Shown here piece by piece: positions 8,406 through 18,414 of a stretch of DNA of 64,000 nucleotides (its first letter is position 1; the number at the start of each line of letters is the position of its first letter). The DNA is from M3007 sp044230315 (GTDB taxonomy: Bacteria > Bacteroidota > Bacteroidia > Chitinophagales > Saprospiraceae), in assembly GCA_044230315.1 (NCBI GenBank), contig JBGARJ010000026.1, positions 1 through 64,000 on the forward strand, given 5' to 3'. Position numbers and translations under genes: made by a program. The notes beneath the pieces were generated by a model. It was not told the origin of the DNA and made no database searches. It saw only the letters and a list, made by a program, of their open reading frames with translations.

Positions 8406-8888
8406 TTACAGGTAGCGAAAAACCAGTTCCGGTTCGAAACCTGCCCGAATGAGGGACGCCGCTGCTTTGGAACGCAGCGCCGGATCGGCTTCCGGGAGGT
8501 CGAATTGCTTCCTTTTTTTTTCGAGCAGATCGATCAATGCAGCCGTGTATTCCTGTTCGTCTATGGCGTCGAGGGCCTCCGCGATCACGCGGGGGGCGAT
8601 TCCCCGACGCTGAAGTTCCAGTCGGATCCGCACCTTGCCCCATCGGTTCACGCGAAATTTGCCGCCGGCAAAGGCCCGGGCAAAACGCTCCTCCTGCACA
8701 TATCCATCGCTTTCCAGCACCTGATAGATCTGATCGGCGGTTTCGCCGCGCAGCCCTAATTCAGCCAGTTTCCGGTACACCTCTTGCGGGCACCGCTCGC
8801 GGTAGGCACAGAAGTGTTCCAGTTTGGCCAACGCCTCGTCTGGTGTTATTTCCGCGTCCGGACGTTTGTATTTGGAAGAATACGCCAT
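8406..8888 (-). CDS. recX: Regulatory protein RecX
   Basis: The 160-residue product has the three-helix repeat architecture of RecX: an ALAKLEHFCAYRERCPQEVYRKL segment, then a GYVQEERFARAFAGGKFRVNRWGKVRIRLEL core, then a final repeat ending in GFEPELVFRYL. RecX binds RecA filaments and limits recombinase activity. The start at 8888 (MAYSSKYKRPDAEITPDEAL) was chosen because the upstream extension is atypical. It is followed by the repeat region and stands alone as a transcription unit. Confidence 0.9.
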   Translation of the reverse strand: MAYSSKYKRPDAEITPDEALAKLEHFCAYRERCPQEVYRKLAELGLRGETADQIYQVLESDGYVQEERFARAFAGGKFRVNRWGKVRIRLELQRRGIAPRVIAEALDAIDEQEYTAALIDLLEKKRKQFDLPEADPALRSKAAASLIRAGFEPELVFRYL

Positions 8889-9019
8889 TGCTCCGGGCAA
8901 AATTGAGGCAAAAACGGTAAGCGCGTGTTTAAATTTTCGATACCGGAGCAAAAGCGCGCAAATTTTGTTTCGGCACCGAAAGTTTAAACGCGCGCTAAAT
9001 TGAAAACAATCCCGCCGCC

Positions 9020-12000
9020 TTATCGCTGTAGGACCAACGCTCGGCGCAGGGCCAACCCGGGTGTCCGGATCAACAACACATAGGCGCCGGGCGCCAGGCC
9101 TTCCAGCCGCAGCAGTACCCCGGCAGCATCGGGCCGCCCTGTTTGAGCGTACACCCGTCGCCCTGTTATGTCCAGTACGCTGAAATCGGCGTCCGGCAAT
9201 ACTGCCCGGCCCAGGTATTGCACCTTAAGCAACCCGGCAGTGGGATTGGGAAAGATGCGCCAGTCTGCCGCCAATGCCGCCGCTTCCTTCGCCGGCACCG
9301 TGTTCTGTACCGTGGCCTCCAGGCTTGCGGTGCAGCCGTTCGGCCCGGTCACTATGGCGGTATACACGCCGGCGAAGAGTCCGCCGAGCATCGTTCCGGT
9401 ACCTGCCGTTTGCATATCATGCGTCCAAACCACCTGATAATTGCTCAGGTTGGGCACCGCAATTTCAATCGAACCGACTCCTTGCCCGTCCTGATCATCG
9501 ACCACTTGCACCAATTCCACCACAGGCGCTGCGGTATCTGCCCCGAGGGTTGCGATAAGCGATTGCGTGCAACCGTTGGACAAATTGGTCGCCAGGAGGC
9601 TCAAACTACCCGGCATCGTCACCCATACACCCGGGTCGGTGGCCGTCGAACCGTCGGGGAGGGTCCACAGGAAGCTGATGTTTGGCGAAGCCAGCAATTC
9701 GTAAAAGAGCGAGTCGACGGTACAATTCAGGGTCCCGGGGTACAAATCAATCGCCGGCGGTAGAATATCCTGGACTACGGTGGCTACGGCAGTGCTGGTG
9801 CAACCGTTGCCGGGGCCCGTTACGCGCAGCAGGTAATCGCCGGGTTGATCGACGAGGATGGTATCGCCGGTATTTCCCCCGACAATCCCCGGCCCGGTCC
9901 ACTGGAAGGTGGCGCCCGGGGTGGGAGAACTACCGGCCAATGGGAGCGTTGTCAGGGCGCAGGTTAAGGTTCCGCCAGTAACCTGGGCGCCGGGCGGGGT
10001 AATATTTTGTTCAACGGTAATGAAACCCACCGCGGTGCAGTTGGTCGCCAGGTCGGTCAACACCAGGGTGTATTGCCCCGGTGTTTGAACTAATGGACTG
10101 GGGAAGGGCCAACTAAATCCGCTTGGTCCCGTCCATACGTATTGCGGCTGAAGGGCGGTGGTGGTGGCGCCCAGCATTGTAAAGGGCTTCGAACAGTTCA
10201 GGACTTCGGGTATGATCATGGTGATTTGGGGCAAATCCATGGCCACAACAGATGTGCCGGCGGTATTGGTGCATCCGTTTTGACCGTCGGTAACGGTTAC
10301 GGTATAAGCGCCCGCCTGATTGAGCGACGGGTTTTGCTGGTTCGACATAAACCCGTTCGGCCCGGCCCAGGCAAACGTCGGGGCCGTGGCGGTAGTACTG
10401 CACATCAGGGTTACGAAGGGGTTGGTGCAGTTGATCGTATCGGCAGCGGCAATGGAAATATCCGGCAGTTGTATATCCAGCAGCACGGTTACGCTGGCGC
10501 TGGCGGTGCAGCCGTTCGGGCCCGTCACTGTGACGCCGTATTTCCCATCCAGCACGACCATAGGGTTTTGCTGGTTCGACGTAAACCCCGTCGGACCCTG
10601 CCAGAAATAACTGGCGCCGTTGGAAGTCGTACTGCACGTCAGCATCCCTGCCGGGTGCGCGCAGGTGAGCACATCGCCAGTTGCGGAAATGGCCGGCGCT
10701 TCGAAATCGCCTTTGACCGTGGCGAAGCCGGCGGCAGTGCAACCGTTGACGGGGTCGGTTACCAGGACCGCGTACGTTCCGGTATCGCTCACCACGGGGC
10801 TTTGTTCGGAGGCGATAAAGCCGTTTGGCCCGGTCCAGGAAAATACCGCTCCCGGGGTAAGGGTCGAGCAGGTGATTTGACCCGTTGGCGTGTAGCAATT
10901 CAACTGTCCGCCGGTCACGCTGATGAAGGGGGCCTGATGCATGGCCGTCACCTCCGCGATAGCCTGGCCGGTACAGCCGCTTTGGGGGTCGGTCACCGTA
11001 AGGACATATTGGCCCTGCATATGCACCGTTGGGTTGGGGATGCCGGCACTGAACCCTCCCGGACCGGTCCAGTTGTACAGGGCGCCGGATACATTGGACG
11101 AACCCATTAGCTGGATCGAATCCTGGCTACAATTCAGCGCGCCGCCAAGGGCAGTAGCCACCGGCGGATCGGCCGCCGCGGGTACCACAATAGTATCGCT
11201 GGCCATGCAGGTTTTTCCGTTGTAAGTAACGGATACCATAAGGATATAGGCGCCAGGCTGATCGACGGTAAGGGCGTCGCCGGTGCCCAGCACCTGTCCG
11301 GCGAGGTTCTTCCAGGTTTTTGTGCCGTTGGCTACCGCAGCCGAGTTCAGGGTTACCGGGAAGGTAACGCAGTTCAGGTTGCCCGGCGGAAGAATCTGAG
11401 CGGATGGGTCGAGATAGAGCAGGGTAAAATACACCGAGGAATCACAGCCTTTGTACGATTCACAAACCTGCAAATAGTTGCCCGGTGCGCTGTACGGCAC
11501 GCCGCATACGGTAAAACTCTCGCCTTCGCAGAGTACTCTTGGCGGATAAATAAAAACAATCGGGTTCAGGAAAATGACCTGTTGGCACACGACGCTGTCG
11601 CAACCCAAATAGGAGGAATACGTCGTACAAAATTTCCCCGACGCCGTAACGGCCTGGCCCCAGGGCAGGAAAAAAGGCGCGTCCTCGGCGCATACCTCGA
11701 TGGAGGGCAGATTCGTCACCGGGATAGGTTGTACGGTAATGCTTGCGCTCGCCTTTGCACCCGTATTGCAATTGTTAACCGGGGTAACCGAAATCACCCC
11801 GCTACCGTTTCCGTTTGTCATGATCACGGCATTGGCCCCGGCGCCAATACCGGTATAGGGCGGGGTGTGCCCGTTGATCAACCAGCCGGGCGGCGCCGTC
11901 CAGGTATACCCGGAGGCGCCCGCCACGGGGTCGACGCTGTACCCGACCTGCCCTCCAGGGCAAATTTTCTTCGGCCCCTGGATCGGCCCGGTAGCGCCCA

Positions 12001-13207
12001 TGAGCGGCTGCACACCGGCCATGGGCGGCTGCACGCTGACGGTGAAAAAGCACTGATCGCCCAGCATGCCGTCGATCATCAGGAAATATTGCTGGTTGGG
12101 GACCAGGGTAGCCGTCAGGGAAATGGGCAAGCCGGCGCCGTTCAGCTGGCCTGCGTTGCAGGCGATCGGCGGTTCGGCGCAATTCTGGTACAGGGCCAGT
12201 TGCAACCCGTGGCCGAGCGAACAATTTTCGGCTTGGGCGGTGAGCGTGATCGCGCTTTGGCCGGCGATAAAACCCACCCACTGGTTGTTCTCGATAGCGC
12301 CGCAAAAACCCGGCGCGGGATCGGGGGTGTACCCGGCGGTGGTGCCGCTATATCCTGTGAAATTGCAAAAGATACAGGCATCCGGGCATAGATCGGCCGC
12401 CGGCTCGGTATTCGAAGGACAAGGCGGGAAAAGCGGCCCGCCGATCGAAAAAGGCAAACAAGCTGCAGGGCTGTTGCCGCAGGGGCTCAGCGCCGTAACA
12501 CAGAGCGTACCGCTTTGATTGCCGAAGGTAATGTTGGCCTGGGCGCCGGCAGGCCCCGCCAAGGTGACCGGCAAGGGCTGGCCGTTGATGGCGCAACCTG
12601 GCGGCCCCGACCAGGTATAGGCTGTGGCAAAAGGAGAACCACCCACCGAATAGGCGATCGTACTGTAGGCCGCTACCAGTGTCGGTCCCTGCAGCGGCCC
12701 CGAAAGCGTGGCCGCCGGCGGCGCCACGGCTCCGGCCGGACTGGTGTTGACCGTAAACCGGCAGTGGTCGCCCTGAAAGCCGTCGATCATCAGAAAATAT
12801 ACCTGTCCCGGTACGAGTGCGGCCGTTACCGTGCGCACCGTGGCGCCGCCGCCGGTTTGTCCAGCTGCACAGGCCAGCGGCATACCGGCGCAATCGGCAT
12901 AAAGCGCCAGCTCGATGCCATTGCCGTCCTGGCAGCTGTCGGGCGCAACCTCCACGGCAATACTGTCGCCACCCGCCAAAAAGGCCAGCCATTGATCGTT
13001 CTCGACCGCACCGCAAAAGCCGGGGGCCTGCCCGGGCGTATAGATGGTGGTGTAACCCTGGTATCCGTTGAGCGAACACCGTATGCACGCATCCGTGCAA
13101 TTATTGGCGCCTTTCGGAGCGGGCAACGGACAAACGGGCGGTTGCTGGGCAAGGAGAAAAATGGAATGCAGGAACAGCGGGAGCAGCGGCAAGCAGGCTT
13201 TTTTCAT
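9020..13207 (-). CDS. Giant T9SS-secreted Ig/PKD-like repeat protein (1,395 aa)
   Basis: The start at 13207 gives a clean signal peptide (MKKACLPLLPLFLHSIFLLA). Two tandem modules of about 190 residues follow, each with a CTDACIxC or CPDACIFC cysteine motif, GxCGAxENxQWxxFxAG, and YFLMIDGxxGDxCxFTV. A middle part holds Cys-containing domains. Then come about seven to eight copies of an Ig-like repeat of about 70 residues (LNC ... F.WTGPxGFxS...NP...GxYxVxVTDxxxGCTA). The C-terminus is a type A sorting domain (WRIFPNPTAGLLKVQYL ... GAYVLLIRT). It should be exported by T9SS to the cell surface, where the repeats probably act as a stalk or adhesin. It is divergent from the helicase gene. Confidence 0.88.
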   Translation of the reverse strand: MKKACLPLLPLFLHSIFLLAQQPPVCPLPAPKGANNCTDACIRCSLNGYQGYTTIYTPGQAPGFCGAVENDQWLAFLAGGDSIAVEVAPDSCQDGNGIELALYADCAGMPLACAAGQTGGGATVRTVTAALVPGQVYFLMIDGFQGDHCRFTVNTSPAGAVAPPAATLSGPLQGPTLVAAYSTIAYSVGGSPFATAYTWSGPPGCAINGQPLPVTLAGPAGAQANITFGNQSGTLCVTALSPCGNSPAACLPFSIGGPLFPPCPSNTEPAADLCPDACIFCNFTGYSGTTAGYTPDPAPGFCGAIENNQWVGFIAGQSAITLTAQAENCSLGHGLQLALYQNCAEPPIACNAGQLNGAGLPISLTATLVPNQQYFLMIDGMLGDQCFFTVSVQPPMAGVQPLMGATGPIQGPKKICPGGQVGYSVDPVAGASGYTWTAPPGWLINGHTPPYTGIGAGANAVIMTNGNGSGVISVTPVNNCNTGAKASASITVQPIPVTNLPSIEVCAEDAPFFLPWGQAVTASGKFCTTYSSYLGCDSVVCQQVIFLNPIVFIYPPRVLCEGESFTVCGVPYSAPGNYLQVCESYKGCDSSVYFTLLYLDPSAQILPPGNLNCVTFPVTLNSAAVANGTKTWKNLAGQVLGTGDALTVDQPGAYILMVSVTYNGKTCMASDTIVVPAAADPPVATALGGALNCSQDSIQLMGSSNVSGALYNWTGPGGFSAGIPNPTVHMQGQYVLTVTDPQSGCTGQAIAEVTAMHQAPFISVTGGQLNCYTPTGQITCSTLTPGAVFSWTGPNGFIASEQSPVVSDTGTYAVLVTDPVNGCTAAGFATVKGDFEAPAISATGDVLTCAHPAGMLTCSTTSNGASYFWQGPTGFTSNQQNPMVVLDGKYGVTVTGPNGCTASASVTVLLDIQLPDISIAAADTINCTNPFVTLMCSTTATAPTFAWAGPNGFMSNQQNPSLNQAGAYTVTVTDGQNGCTNTAGTSVVAMDLPQITMIIPEVLNCSKPFTMLGATTTALQPQYVWTGPSGFSWPFPSPLVQTPGQYTLVLTDLATNCTAVGFITVEQNITPPGAQVTGGTLTCALTTLPLAGSSPTPGATFQWTGPGIVGGNTGDTILVDQPGDYLLRVTGPGNGCTSTAVATVVQDILPPAIDLYPGTLNCTVDSLFYELLASPNISFLWTLPDGSTATDPGVWVTMPGSLSLLATNLSNGCTQSLIATLGADTAAPVVELVQVVDDQDGQGVGSIEIAVPNLSNYQVVWTHDMQTAGTGTMLGGLFAGVYTAIVTGPNGCTASLEATVQNTVPAKEAAALAADWRIFPNPTAGLLKVQYLGRAVLPDADFSVLDITGRRVYAQTGRPDAAGVLLRLEGLAPGAYVLLIRTPGLALRRALVLQR

Positions 13208-13388
13208 GGCGTTATTTTTTTGATGAAGGTCGGGTGGTTTTATCGAAAAGGGAAGATGCCCCGGCGCCAGGTTTTGCTGCCTTAAAATAATTTGATAAAA
13301 TTGGTAAAAAAACGCCGATCTTTGCGCCGTTGTTCTCACCGTCCGACCAACCCCAAAGCGATTTTTATTATTTGACGCAACATTTTTG

Positions 13389-15074
13389 ATGACATCATTT
13401 CAAGATTTGGGCCTCCATGACGCCCTGCTGCAAGGTATTGCCGCCTTGGGCTTCGAGACCCCCACTCCCGTACAGGAACTGGTTATTCCTGTGGCGCTGA
13501 ATTCCAACGACGACTTCATTGCACTCGCCCAAACGGGCACCGGAAAAACCGCCGCTTTCGGCCTTCCCCTCCTGCAACGGATCAATCCGAAAGAAAAAAA
13601 TATTCAGGCACTGGTGCTTTGCCCGACCCGCGAATTGTGCGTACAGGTAGCCAGCGACCTGGTCAACTATTCCCAATTTGCCCATCAGTACAAAGTGGTG
13701 GCCGTGTATGGCGGCGCGAGTATCGAAACGCAGATCCGCCAGATCAAGGCCGGCGCCCAGATCGTAGTTGCCACCCCCGGCCGCCTGGTCGACCTGCTGG
13801 TGCGGCAGGTTGCCCACCTCGAAAAAGTAGCCCGCGTGGTACTCGACGAGGCCGATGAAATGCTCAACATGGGCTTCAAAGAAGCCGTCGACATCATCCT
13901 CGAAGCCGTCGAAAACCGGGAAGCCATCTGGCTGTTTTCGGCTACCATGCCCGAAGAAGTGCGCGCTATTGCCGCCACCTACATGAACAGTCCGCGCGAA
14001 TTGAGCGTGGGCAAACGCAATCAAACGAACGAAAATATCGTACACCAGTACTATATCTGCCGTTCGGAAGACCGTTACGCCGCCCTGAAACGGGTGGTGG
14101 ACGCCCATCCAGGCATCTATGGCCTGATCTTTTGCCGCACCAAAAACGACACCAAGGAGGTCGCCGAACAGATGATCCGCGACGGTTACGACGCCGACGC
14201 CCTGCACGGGGATCTGGTGCAATCGGACCGCGACAGGGTCATGCAACGCTTCCGCGAGCGCAACCTGCAATTGCTGATCGCCACCGACGTGGCTGCGCGC
14301 GGCATCGATGTGAGCGATATTTCCCACGTCATTAACTACGGCTTGCCCGACGAACCCGAAGTGTACCTGCACCGCAGCGGCCGCACGGGTCGCGCCGGCC
14401 GCACCGGCGTTTCGCTGAGCATCATTACGCCGAAATTCGAAGAGAAAATCCGGCAGATCGAGCGGCGCACCAAAGCCACTTTTACCAAATTGCCCATTCC
14501 TACCGGGTTCGAAGTATGTGAAAGCCAGTTGTTTCACATTATCCAGAATATCCACGACCAGGAAGTACAACACGCCGAGATCGAGCCGTTCATGCCGCGT
14601 ATTTATGAGGCGCTGAAAGATATTTCCAAGGAAGAACTGATCAAGCGTTTTGCCAGCGTGGAGTTCAACCGCTTCCTGTCGTACTACCGCAATGCACCCG
14701 ACATCAATATCCACGCGAAAGGCGATAAAAAAGGACACCACCGCGGCGACGTTTCCGCCAACGGCTCCATGCAACGCCTGTTCGTCAACATCGGACTGAT
14801 GGACGGGGTGAACAAAAAAGACTTCCTTTACTTGCTGACCCGTGAATTTCGCGCGCCGAAAAATGCCATCGGCGATATCGACATCAAGAAATCCTACATG
14901 CATTTCGACATCGACCCCTCGTTTATCCGGGAGGTGCGCCAGGGCCTCGAAGAGTTTACCATCAACGGCCGCCGGGTGAAGGTCAACGACGCCATGCCGC
15001 GCCCCGAACGGGACCGAAAAGACAAGAAATTCGGCGGCAAGTGGGAAAAAGGGCACAAGAAGGCCCGGTTCTGA
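13389..15074 (+). CDS. DEAD-box RNA helicase with DbpA-type RNA-binding C-terminus
   Basis: All core helicase motifs are present: the Q motif (TPVQELVIP), Walker A AQTGTGKT, PTREL, the DEAD box (LDEADEML), SAT, and HRSGRTGRAGRTG. A C-terminal DbpA/CsdA RNA-binding fold (LFVNIGLMDGVNKKDFLYLL ... GDIDIKKSYMHFDI) precedes a basic Lys/Arg-rich tail. The family (DeaD/CsdA/DbpA) remodels rRNA in ribosome assembly, often at low temperature. The start is ATG 13389; a TTG codon directly before it is unlikely to be used. The 561 residues are normal for the family. Confidence 0.93.
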   Translation: MTSFQDLGLHDALLQGIAALGFETPTPVQELVIPVALNSNDDFIALAQTGTGKTAAFGLPLLQRINPKEKNIQALVLCPTRELCVQVASDLVNYSQFAHQYKVVAVYGGASIETQIRQIKAGAQIVVATPGRLVDLLVRQVAHLEKVARVVLDEADEMLNMGFKEAVDIILEAVENREAIWLFSATMPEEVRAIAATYMNSPRELSVGKRNQTNENIVHQYYICRSEDRYAALKRVVDAHPGIYGLIFCRTKNDTKEVAEQMIRDGYDADALHGDLVQSDRDRVMQRFRERNLQLLIATDVAARGIDVSDISHVINYGLPDEPEVYLHRSGRTGRAGRTGVSLSIITPKFEEKIRQIERRTKATFTKLPIPTGFEVCESQLFHIIQNIHDQEVQHAEIEPFMPRIYEALKDISKEELIKRFASVEFNRFLSYYRNAPDINIHAKGDKKGHHRGDVSANGSMQRLFVNIGLMDGVNKKDFLYLLTREFRAPKNAIGDIDIKKSYMHFDIDPSFIREVRQGLEEFTINGRRVKVNDAMPRPERDRKDKKFGGKWEKGHKKARF

Positions 15075-15089
15075 TGCCGTGTATTGGCG

Positions 15090-15108
15090 ACAGGATGTTT
15101 GATCCTGT
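15090..15108. terminator. Hairpin between the helicase gene and lpdA
   Basis: ACAGGAT (15090-15096) pairs with ATCCTGT (15102-15108) over a 5-nt loop, followed by a T-rich stretch. It lies between convergent stops. Confidence 0.45.
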
Positions 15109-15135
15109 TCATTTTACTACCAAATATCCTGTCCG

Positions 15136-16542
15136 TTACACCTGCAGCGGGCGGTTGCCTGTGGCAGCCAGGGCGGCTTCCTTAAAGGCCTCCGTGTAGG
15201 TTGGGTGAGCGTGGCTCATGCGACTGGCGTCTTCGGCAGAGGCGCGGAATTCCATCAGCGCCACGGCTTCGGCGATCATGTCGGCCGCGCGGGCGCCCAC
15301 GATGTGGACTCCCAGTATCTCGTCGGTTTCCTTGTGCGCAATGATTTTAACCATGCCGTCGAGGTCCATGCTGGCGCGGGCGCGTCCGAGGGCGCGAAAC
15401 GGGAATTTGCCTACTTTGTACGGCGTGCCCTTTTCTTTCAACTCTTCTTCGGTATATCCAACAGCGGCCACTTCGGGCCAGGTGTATACCACGCCCGGAA
15501 TGAGGTGGTAATGGATATGCGGTTTTTGGCCGGCCATGGTTTCCGCCACGAACACGCCCTCTTCTTCGGCCTTATGGGCCAGCATGGCGCCGCGCACCAC
15601 GTCGCCGATGGCGTAAATGCCGGGTACGCTGGTTTGCAGGTGTTCGTCTACCGGAATGCGGCCTTTGTCGTCGGTCGCCAGCCCCGCGTTTTCCAGGCCC
15701 AGGTTGTCGGTGTACGGGCGGCGGCCGATGGCCACCAGGCAATAGTCGACCTCGAATTGCTGGGTTTTCGACTCGTCGTCGCGGCTTTTGGCCACTACTT
15801 TGACCTTGTTTTTGGCGGGCGTGACCTCCGTTACGGCATGCCGCAGGTGGAACTGCATCCCGAGGTGGCGCAGGCTTTTCATCAGCTCGCGGCTGCAATC
15901 GGCGTCCATGCCGGGAATGATGCGGTCGAGGTATTCGACCACGGTGACCTCCGCGCCCAGGCGGGCGTACACGCTGCCGAGTTCGAGCCCGATGACGCCG
16001 CCGCCGATGATCAACATGCTGCCGGGCACTTTGCTGATGTTCAGCGCCTCGGTGCTGGTGATCACGCGTTTTTTATCGTAATTGAAATTGGCCGGCACAA
16101 TCGGTTTGGAGCCCGTGGCGATGATCGTGCGGGCGGTTTCAATTTCCAGGCTCGACCCGTCGGCCTGGGTTATTTTGATCCGGTTTTTACTGGCAAAAGA
16201 ACCGTGCCCGTAATAGACATCGATCTTGTTTTTCTTCATCAGAAACTCGACGCCCTTGTTATTCTCCTGCACCACATCGTTTTTGCGCTGAATCATTTGG
16301 GGCATGTTGACCTTCAGGTCTTTGATCTCGATCCCATGGGTTTTGAACTTCCCCTGTGCGGTGTGGTAATGCTCGGAAGAGTCGAGCAAGGCCTTGGATG
16401 GGATACAGCCCACGTTGAGGCAGGTGCCGCCCAATACCGGGTAGCGTTCGATGATAGCGGTTTTCATCCCGAGTTGGGCGCAACGGATGGCGGCAATGTA
16501 GCCGCCCGGGCCCGAACCGATGACGGTAACGTCGTATTGCAT
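15136..16542 (-). CDS. lpdA: Dihydrolipoyl dehydrogenase (E3)
   Basis: This is a 468-residue class I flavin disulfide reductase. It has the FAD-binding GSGPGGY at 9-15, the redox-active disulfide GGTCLNVGCIPSK (Cys41 and Cys46), an NAD-binding GGGVIGLELGS, an IYAIGDV FAD site, and a C-terminal HAHPTYTE with the catalytic His-Glu. It reoxidises dihydrolipoamide in 2-oxoacid dehydrogenase complexes and the glycine cleavage system. A likely partner E2 gene lies at 27744-29078. Its start lies 8 nt after the ricT stop, so it is probably co-transcribed with ricT. Confidence 0.95.
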   Translation of the reverse strand: MQYDVTVIGSGPGGYIAAIRCAQLGMKTAIIERYPVLGGTCLNVGCIPSKALLDSSEHYHTAQGKFKTHGIEIKDLKVNMPQMIQRKNDVVQENNKGVEFLMKKNKIDVYYGHGSFASKNRIKITQADGSSLEIETARTIIATGSKPIVPANFNYDKKRVITSTEALNISKVPGSMLIIGGGVIGLELGSVYARLGAEVTVVEYLDRIIPGMDADCSRELMKSLRHLGMQFHLRHAVTEVTPAKNKVKVVAKSRDDESKTQQFEVDYCLVAIGRRPYTDNLGLENAGLATDDKGRIPVDEHLQTSVPGIYAIGDVVRGAMLAHKAEEEGVFVAETMAGQKPHIHYHLIPGVVYTWPEVAAVGYTEEELKEKGTPYKVGKFPFRALGRARASMDLDGMVKIIAHKETDEILGVHIVGARAADMIAEAVALMEFRASAEDASRMSHAHPTYTEAFKEAALAATGNRPLQV

Positions 16543-16550
16543 AGTAGTAT

Positions 16551-18032
16551 TTAATCTTTTTTATCGCCTTTGGGTCCTTTGCCTTTAAACCGCCGCTTGT
16601 CGCGCCCGCGGTTGTTGCCGCCGCCCGCGGGCCTGTTGTCGGGCTTGTCCGAAGGGCCATCCGGTTTTGCCGGAGGTGGCGGGGGCGTTTGTTCAGGCCG
16701 CTGGTCGCGGGGGGGCTGGTTGGGCCTGGGCGGGCGGTTGTCGGGCGGGCGCTGCCCTTTAGCGGGCGGCCGTTCGGTTTGCCCGCCGCGTTGATCGGAG
16801 CGGCCGCCGCGCTGGTCGCCGCGGTTTTGAGGGGGGCGCTGGTGTTCTTCGCGGTCGGCTTTTTCCACCGCCGAGGCGAGGCTTTGGTCGGCGCGCGCTT
16901 TCTTCTTCTTTTTCTTTTTCTTTTTCCGCTTTTCCATCGGCAACTGGATTACGTTGTCGACGCTCTCGAAATCGGGTTCCTCCTCTTCGGGTTCTTCCGC
17001 CGGCAGGGCGAGGGTCTGGATGTCGTCGAGGCTGGCGGGCAATTCATTGCGTTTGAGCATATCCAGCACTTCCCACACCTGGTCGACGTGCAGCGGGTAG
17101 AATTTGCTGCGGTTTTCGGCATAGGCGTAGTACATGAGCCGCTTGAACACGTCGGTTTTCATGAGGATGGCCATGCCGGCAACGGTTTTCAGTTTTTCGG
17201 CGCGATCGGGGAAATCTTCCAGGGCGTCGATATAGGTGTCGAGCTCGTAGTTGAGGCAGCATTTGAGGCGGCCGCACATACCGGAGAGTTTGGTCTGGTT
17301 GATCGCCAGGTTTTGGTAGCGGGCGGCGGCGGTATTGACGCTTTTGAATTCGGTAAGCCAGGTGGAGCAGCAGAGTTCGCGGCCGCAGTTGCCCAGGCCG
17401 CCGATGCGGGCCGATTCCTGGCGGGCGCCGATCTGGCGCATTTCGATCTTGACCTTGAATTCGCGGGCGTAATGGCGGATGAGTTCGCGAAAATCGACGC
17501 GGCCGTCGGCGGTGTAATAGAACGTGCACTTGCGGCCGTCGCCCTGAAATTCCACGTCGCCGACTTTCATGTTGAGGTCGAGGGTGCGGGCGATGGCGCG
17601 GGCGCGGACCATCACGTCGCGCTCTTGCTGCCGCACTTCGTCGAGCCGTTCCAGGTCGCGTTCGTGCGCCTTGCGGATGATGGTCTGTTGTTTGGCGTCG
17701 GAACGCACGCGTTTGCGCTTCATCTGCAACCGCACCAATTCGCCCGACAGCGAGATTTTCCCCACATCGTAACCGCCGGAAAACGACTCTACGAGCACCC
17801 AATCGCCGGTCATGGCCCGGGTGTGCGGTGGGTTTTTGAAAAAATCCTTGCGGGAGCCGTTTTTAAAACTCACCTCCACCATGTCGAACGGTTGGGGGTC
17901 GCGGATGCCCAGCGCCGAAATCCAATCGTATGTATTATGCCGGTTGCAACCACCGGACGCGCAACCGCCGTTGGAGCGGCAGCCGGATACGGAGTCTTTA
18001 CCGGTTGAACAGGAACAGCCTATACAGCCCAT
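16551..18032 (-). CDS. ricT: PSP1-domain protein RicT (YaaT family)
   Basis: The 493-residue product has a PSP1 domain (about residues 95-300) with the conserved cysteine clusters GNCGRELCCSTW and SGMCGRLKCCLNYE. An N-terminal extension has six Cys in the first 29 residues (3, 6, 8, 18, 24, 29), and the C-terminus is a very long basic, proline-rich tail (KKKKKKKKK then RPPxNRPP repeats). In Bacillus, RicT works with RicA and RicF in an Fe-S protein complex affecting RNA maturation. In Bacteroidota it usually occurs alone near the delta-prime clamp-loader gene, as here. The tail looks disordered and could bind RNA. Confidence 0.88.
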   Translation of the reverse strand: MGCIGCSCSTGKDSVSGCRSNGGCASGGCNRHNTYDWISALGIRDPQPFDMVEVSFKNGSRKDFFKNPPHTRAMTGDWVLVESFSGGYDVGKISLSGELVRLQMKRKRVRSDAKQQTIIRKAHERDLERLDEVRQQERDVMVRARAIARTLDLNMKVGDVEFQGDGRKCTFYYTADGRVDFRELIRHYAREFKVKIEMRQIGARQESARIGGLGNCGRELCCSTWLTEFKSVNTAAARYQNLAINQTKLSGMCGRLKCCLNYELDTYIDALEDFPDRAEKLKTVAGMAILMKTDVFKRLMYYAYAENRSKFYPLHVDQVWEVLDMLKRNELPASLDDIQTLALPAEEPEEEEPDFESVDNVIQLPMEKRKKKKKKKKKARADQSLASAVEKADREEHQRPPQNRGDQRGGRSDQRGGQTERPPAKGQRPPDNRPPRPNQPPRDQRPEQTPPPPPAKPDGPSDKPDNRPAGGGNNRGRDKRRFKGKGPKGDKKD

Positions 18033-18045
18033 ATTGTTGTCGTAT

Positions 18046-18075
18046 GGCTTCGTTTTGCCGCGGCGAAACGAAGCC
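18046..18075. promoter_or_regulatory. Stable hairpin in the ricT leader
   Basis: GGCTTCGTTT (18046-18055) pairs with AAACGAAGCC (18066-18075), and the inner GCCGCGGC can extend the stem. On the minus strand the hairpin ends 13 nt before the ricT start codon, where it could mask ribosome access. A regulatory role is inferred from position only. Confidence 0.5.
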
Positions 18076-18414
18076 GTTGATTAAGGTTTTTGTTCTAGGA
18101 ACGGGTGCATCGTCACTTGCTGCTTTCGGGTAGATGGTTTTGGTCCAGGCAACCTTCTTTTTTGCGAATAGCGGGGCTATTTGAACAAAAAGAGGGGCTG
18201 CGTGGGCGAAAATCAAGCGCCCGAAAGGGATAAGAACATGTTTGGAATTTCATCGCTGGGCTACAAATAGAAAATTTAATTTCATACTGCGTTAAATTTT
18301 TCGGCGGATTGCCCGCATACGCCTGCAAAATTTGCCTTGCCTGAAATTAAATTTTTCCATTTTCGCCTCAGCATGAAAATCCAAACATGTTCTAAGTTAT
18401 TGGTCACACGTTCT
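18076..18414. other. Gap between holB and ricT
   Basis: No gene is seen. The gap carries repeat B1 (18233-18393). The rest (18076-18232) holds the unassigned leader and promoter region of ricT; I find no clear -7 box there. Confidence 0.6.
18233..18393. repeat. Palindromic repeat family B, full-length copy 1 (REPIN/MITE-like)
   Basis: This 161-bp element is bounded by perfect 13-bp inverted repeats (AGAACATGTTTGG / CCAAACATGTTCT). Its interior is an imperfect palindrome: AAATTTAATTTCA near the left matches TGAAATTAAATTT near the right. A CCCGCATACGCCTGC block in the centre is shared with copy 2, and in reverse orientation with copy 3. Confidence 0.88.

Noticed and set aside
13395..15056. 553-residue open frame on the minus strand across the helicase gene, and similar long antisense frames (for example 15205-16554 plus, 16689-18008 plus, 62077-63795 minus)
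   Set aside because: They are complements of well-identified genes; long antisense frames are expected at this GC content, and their translations show no family features.
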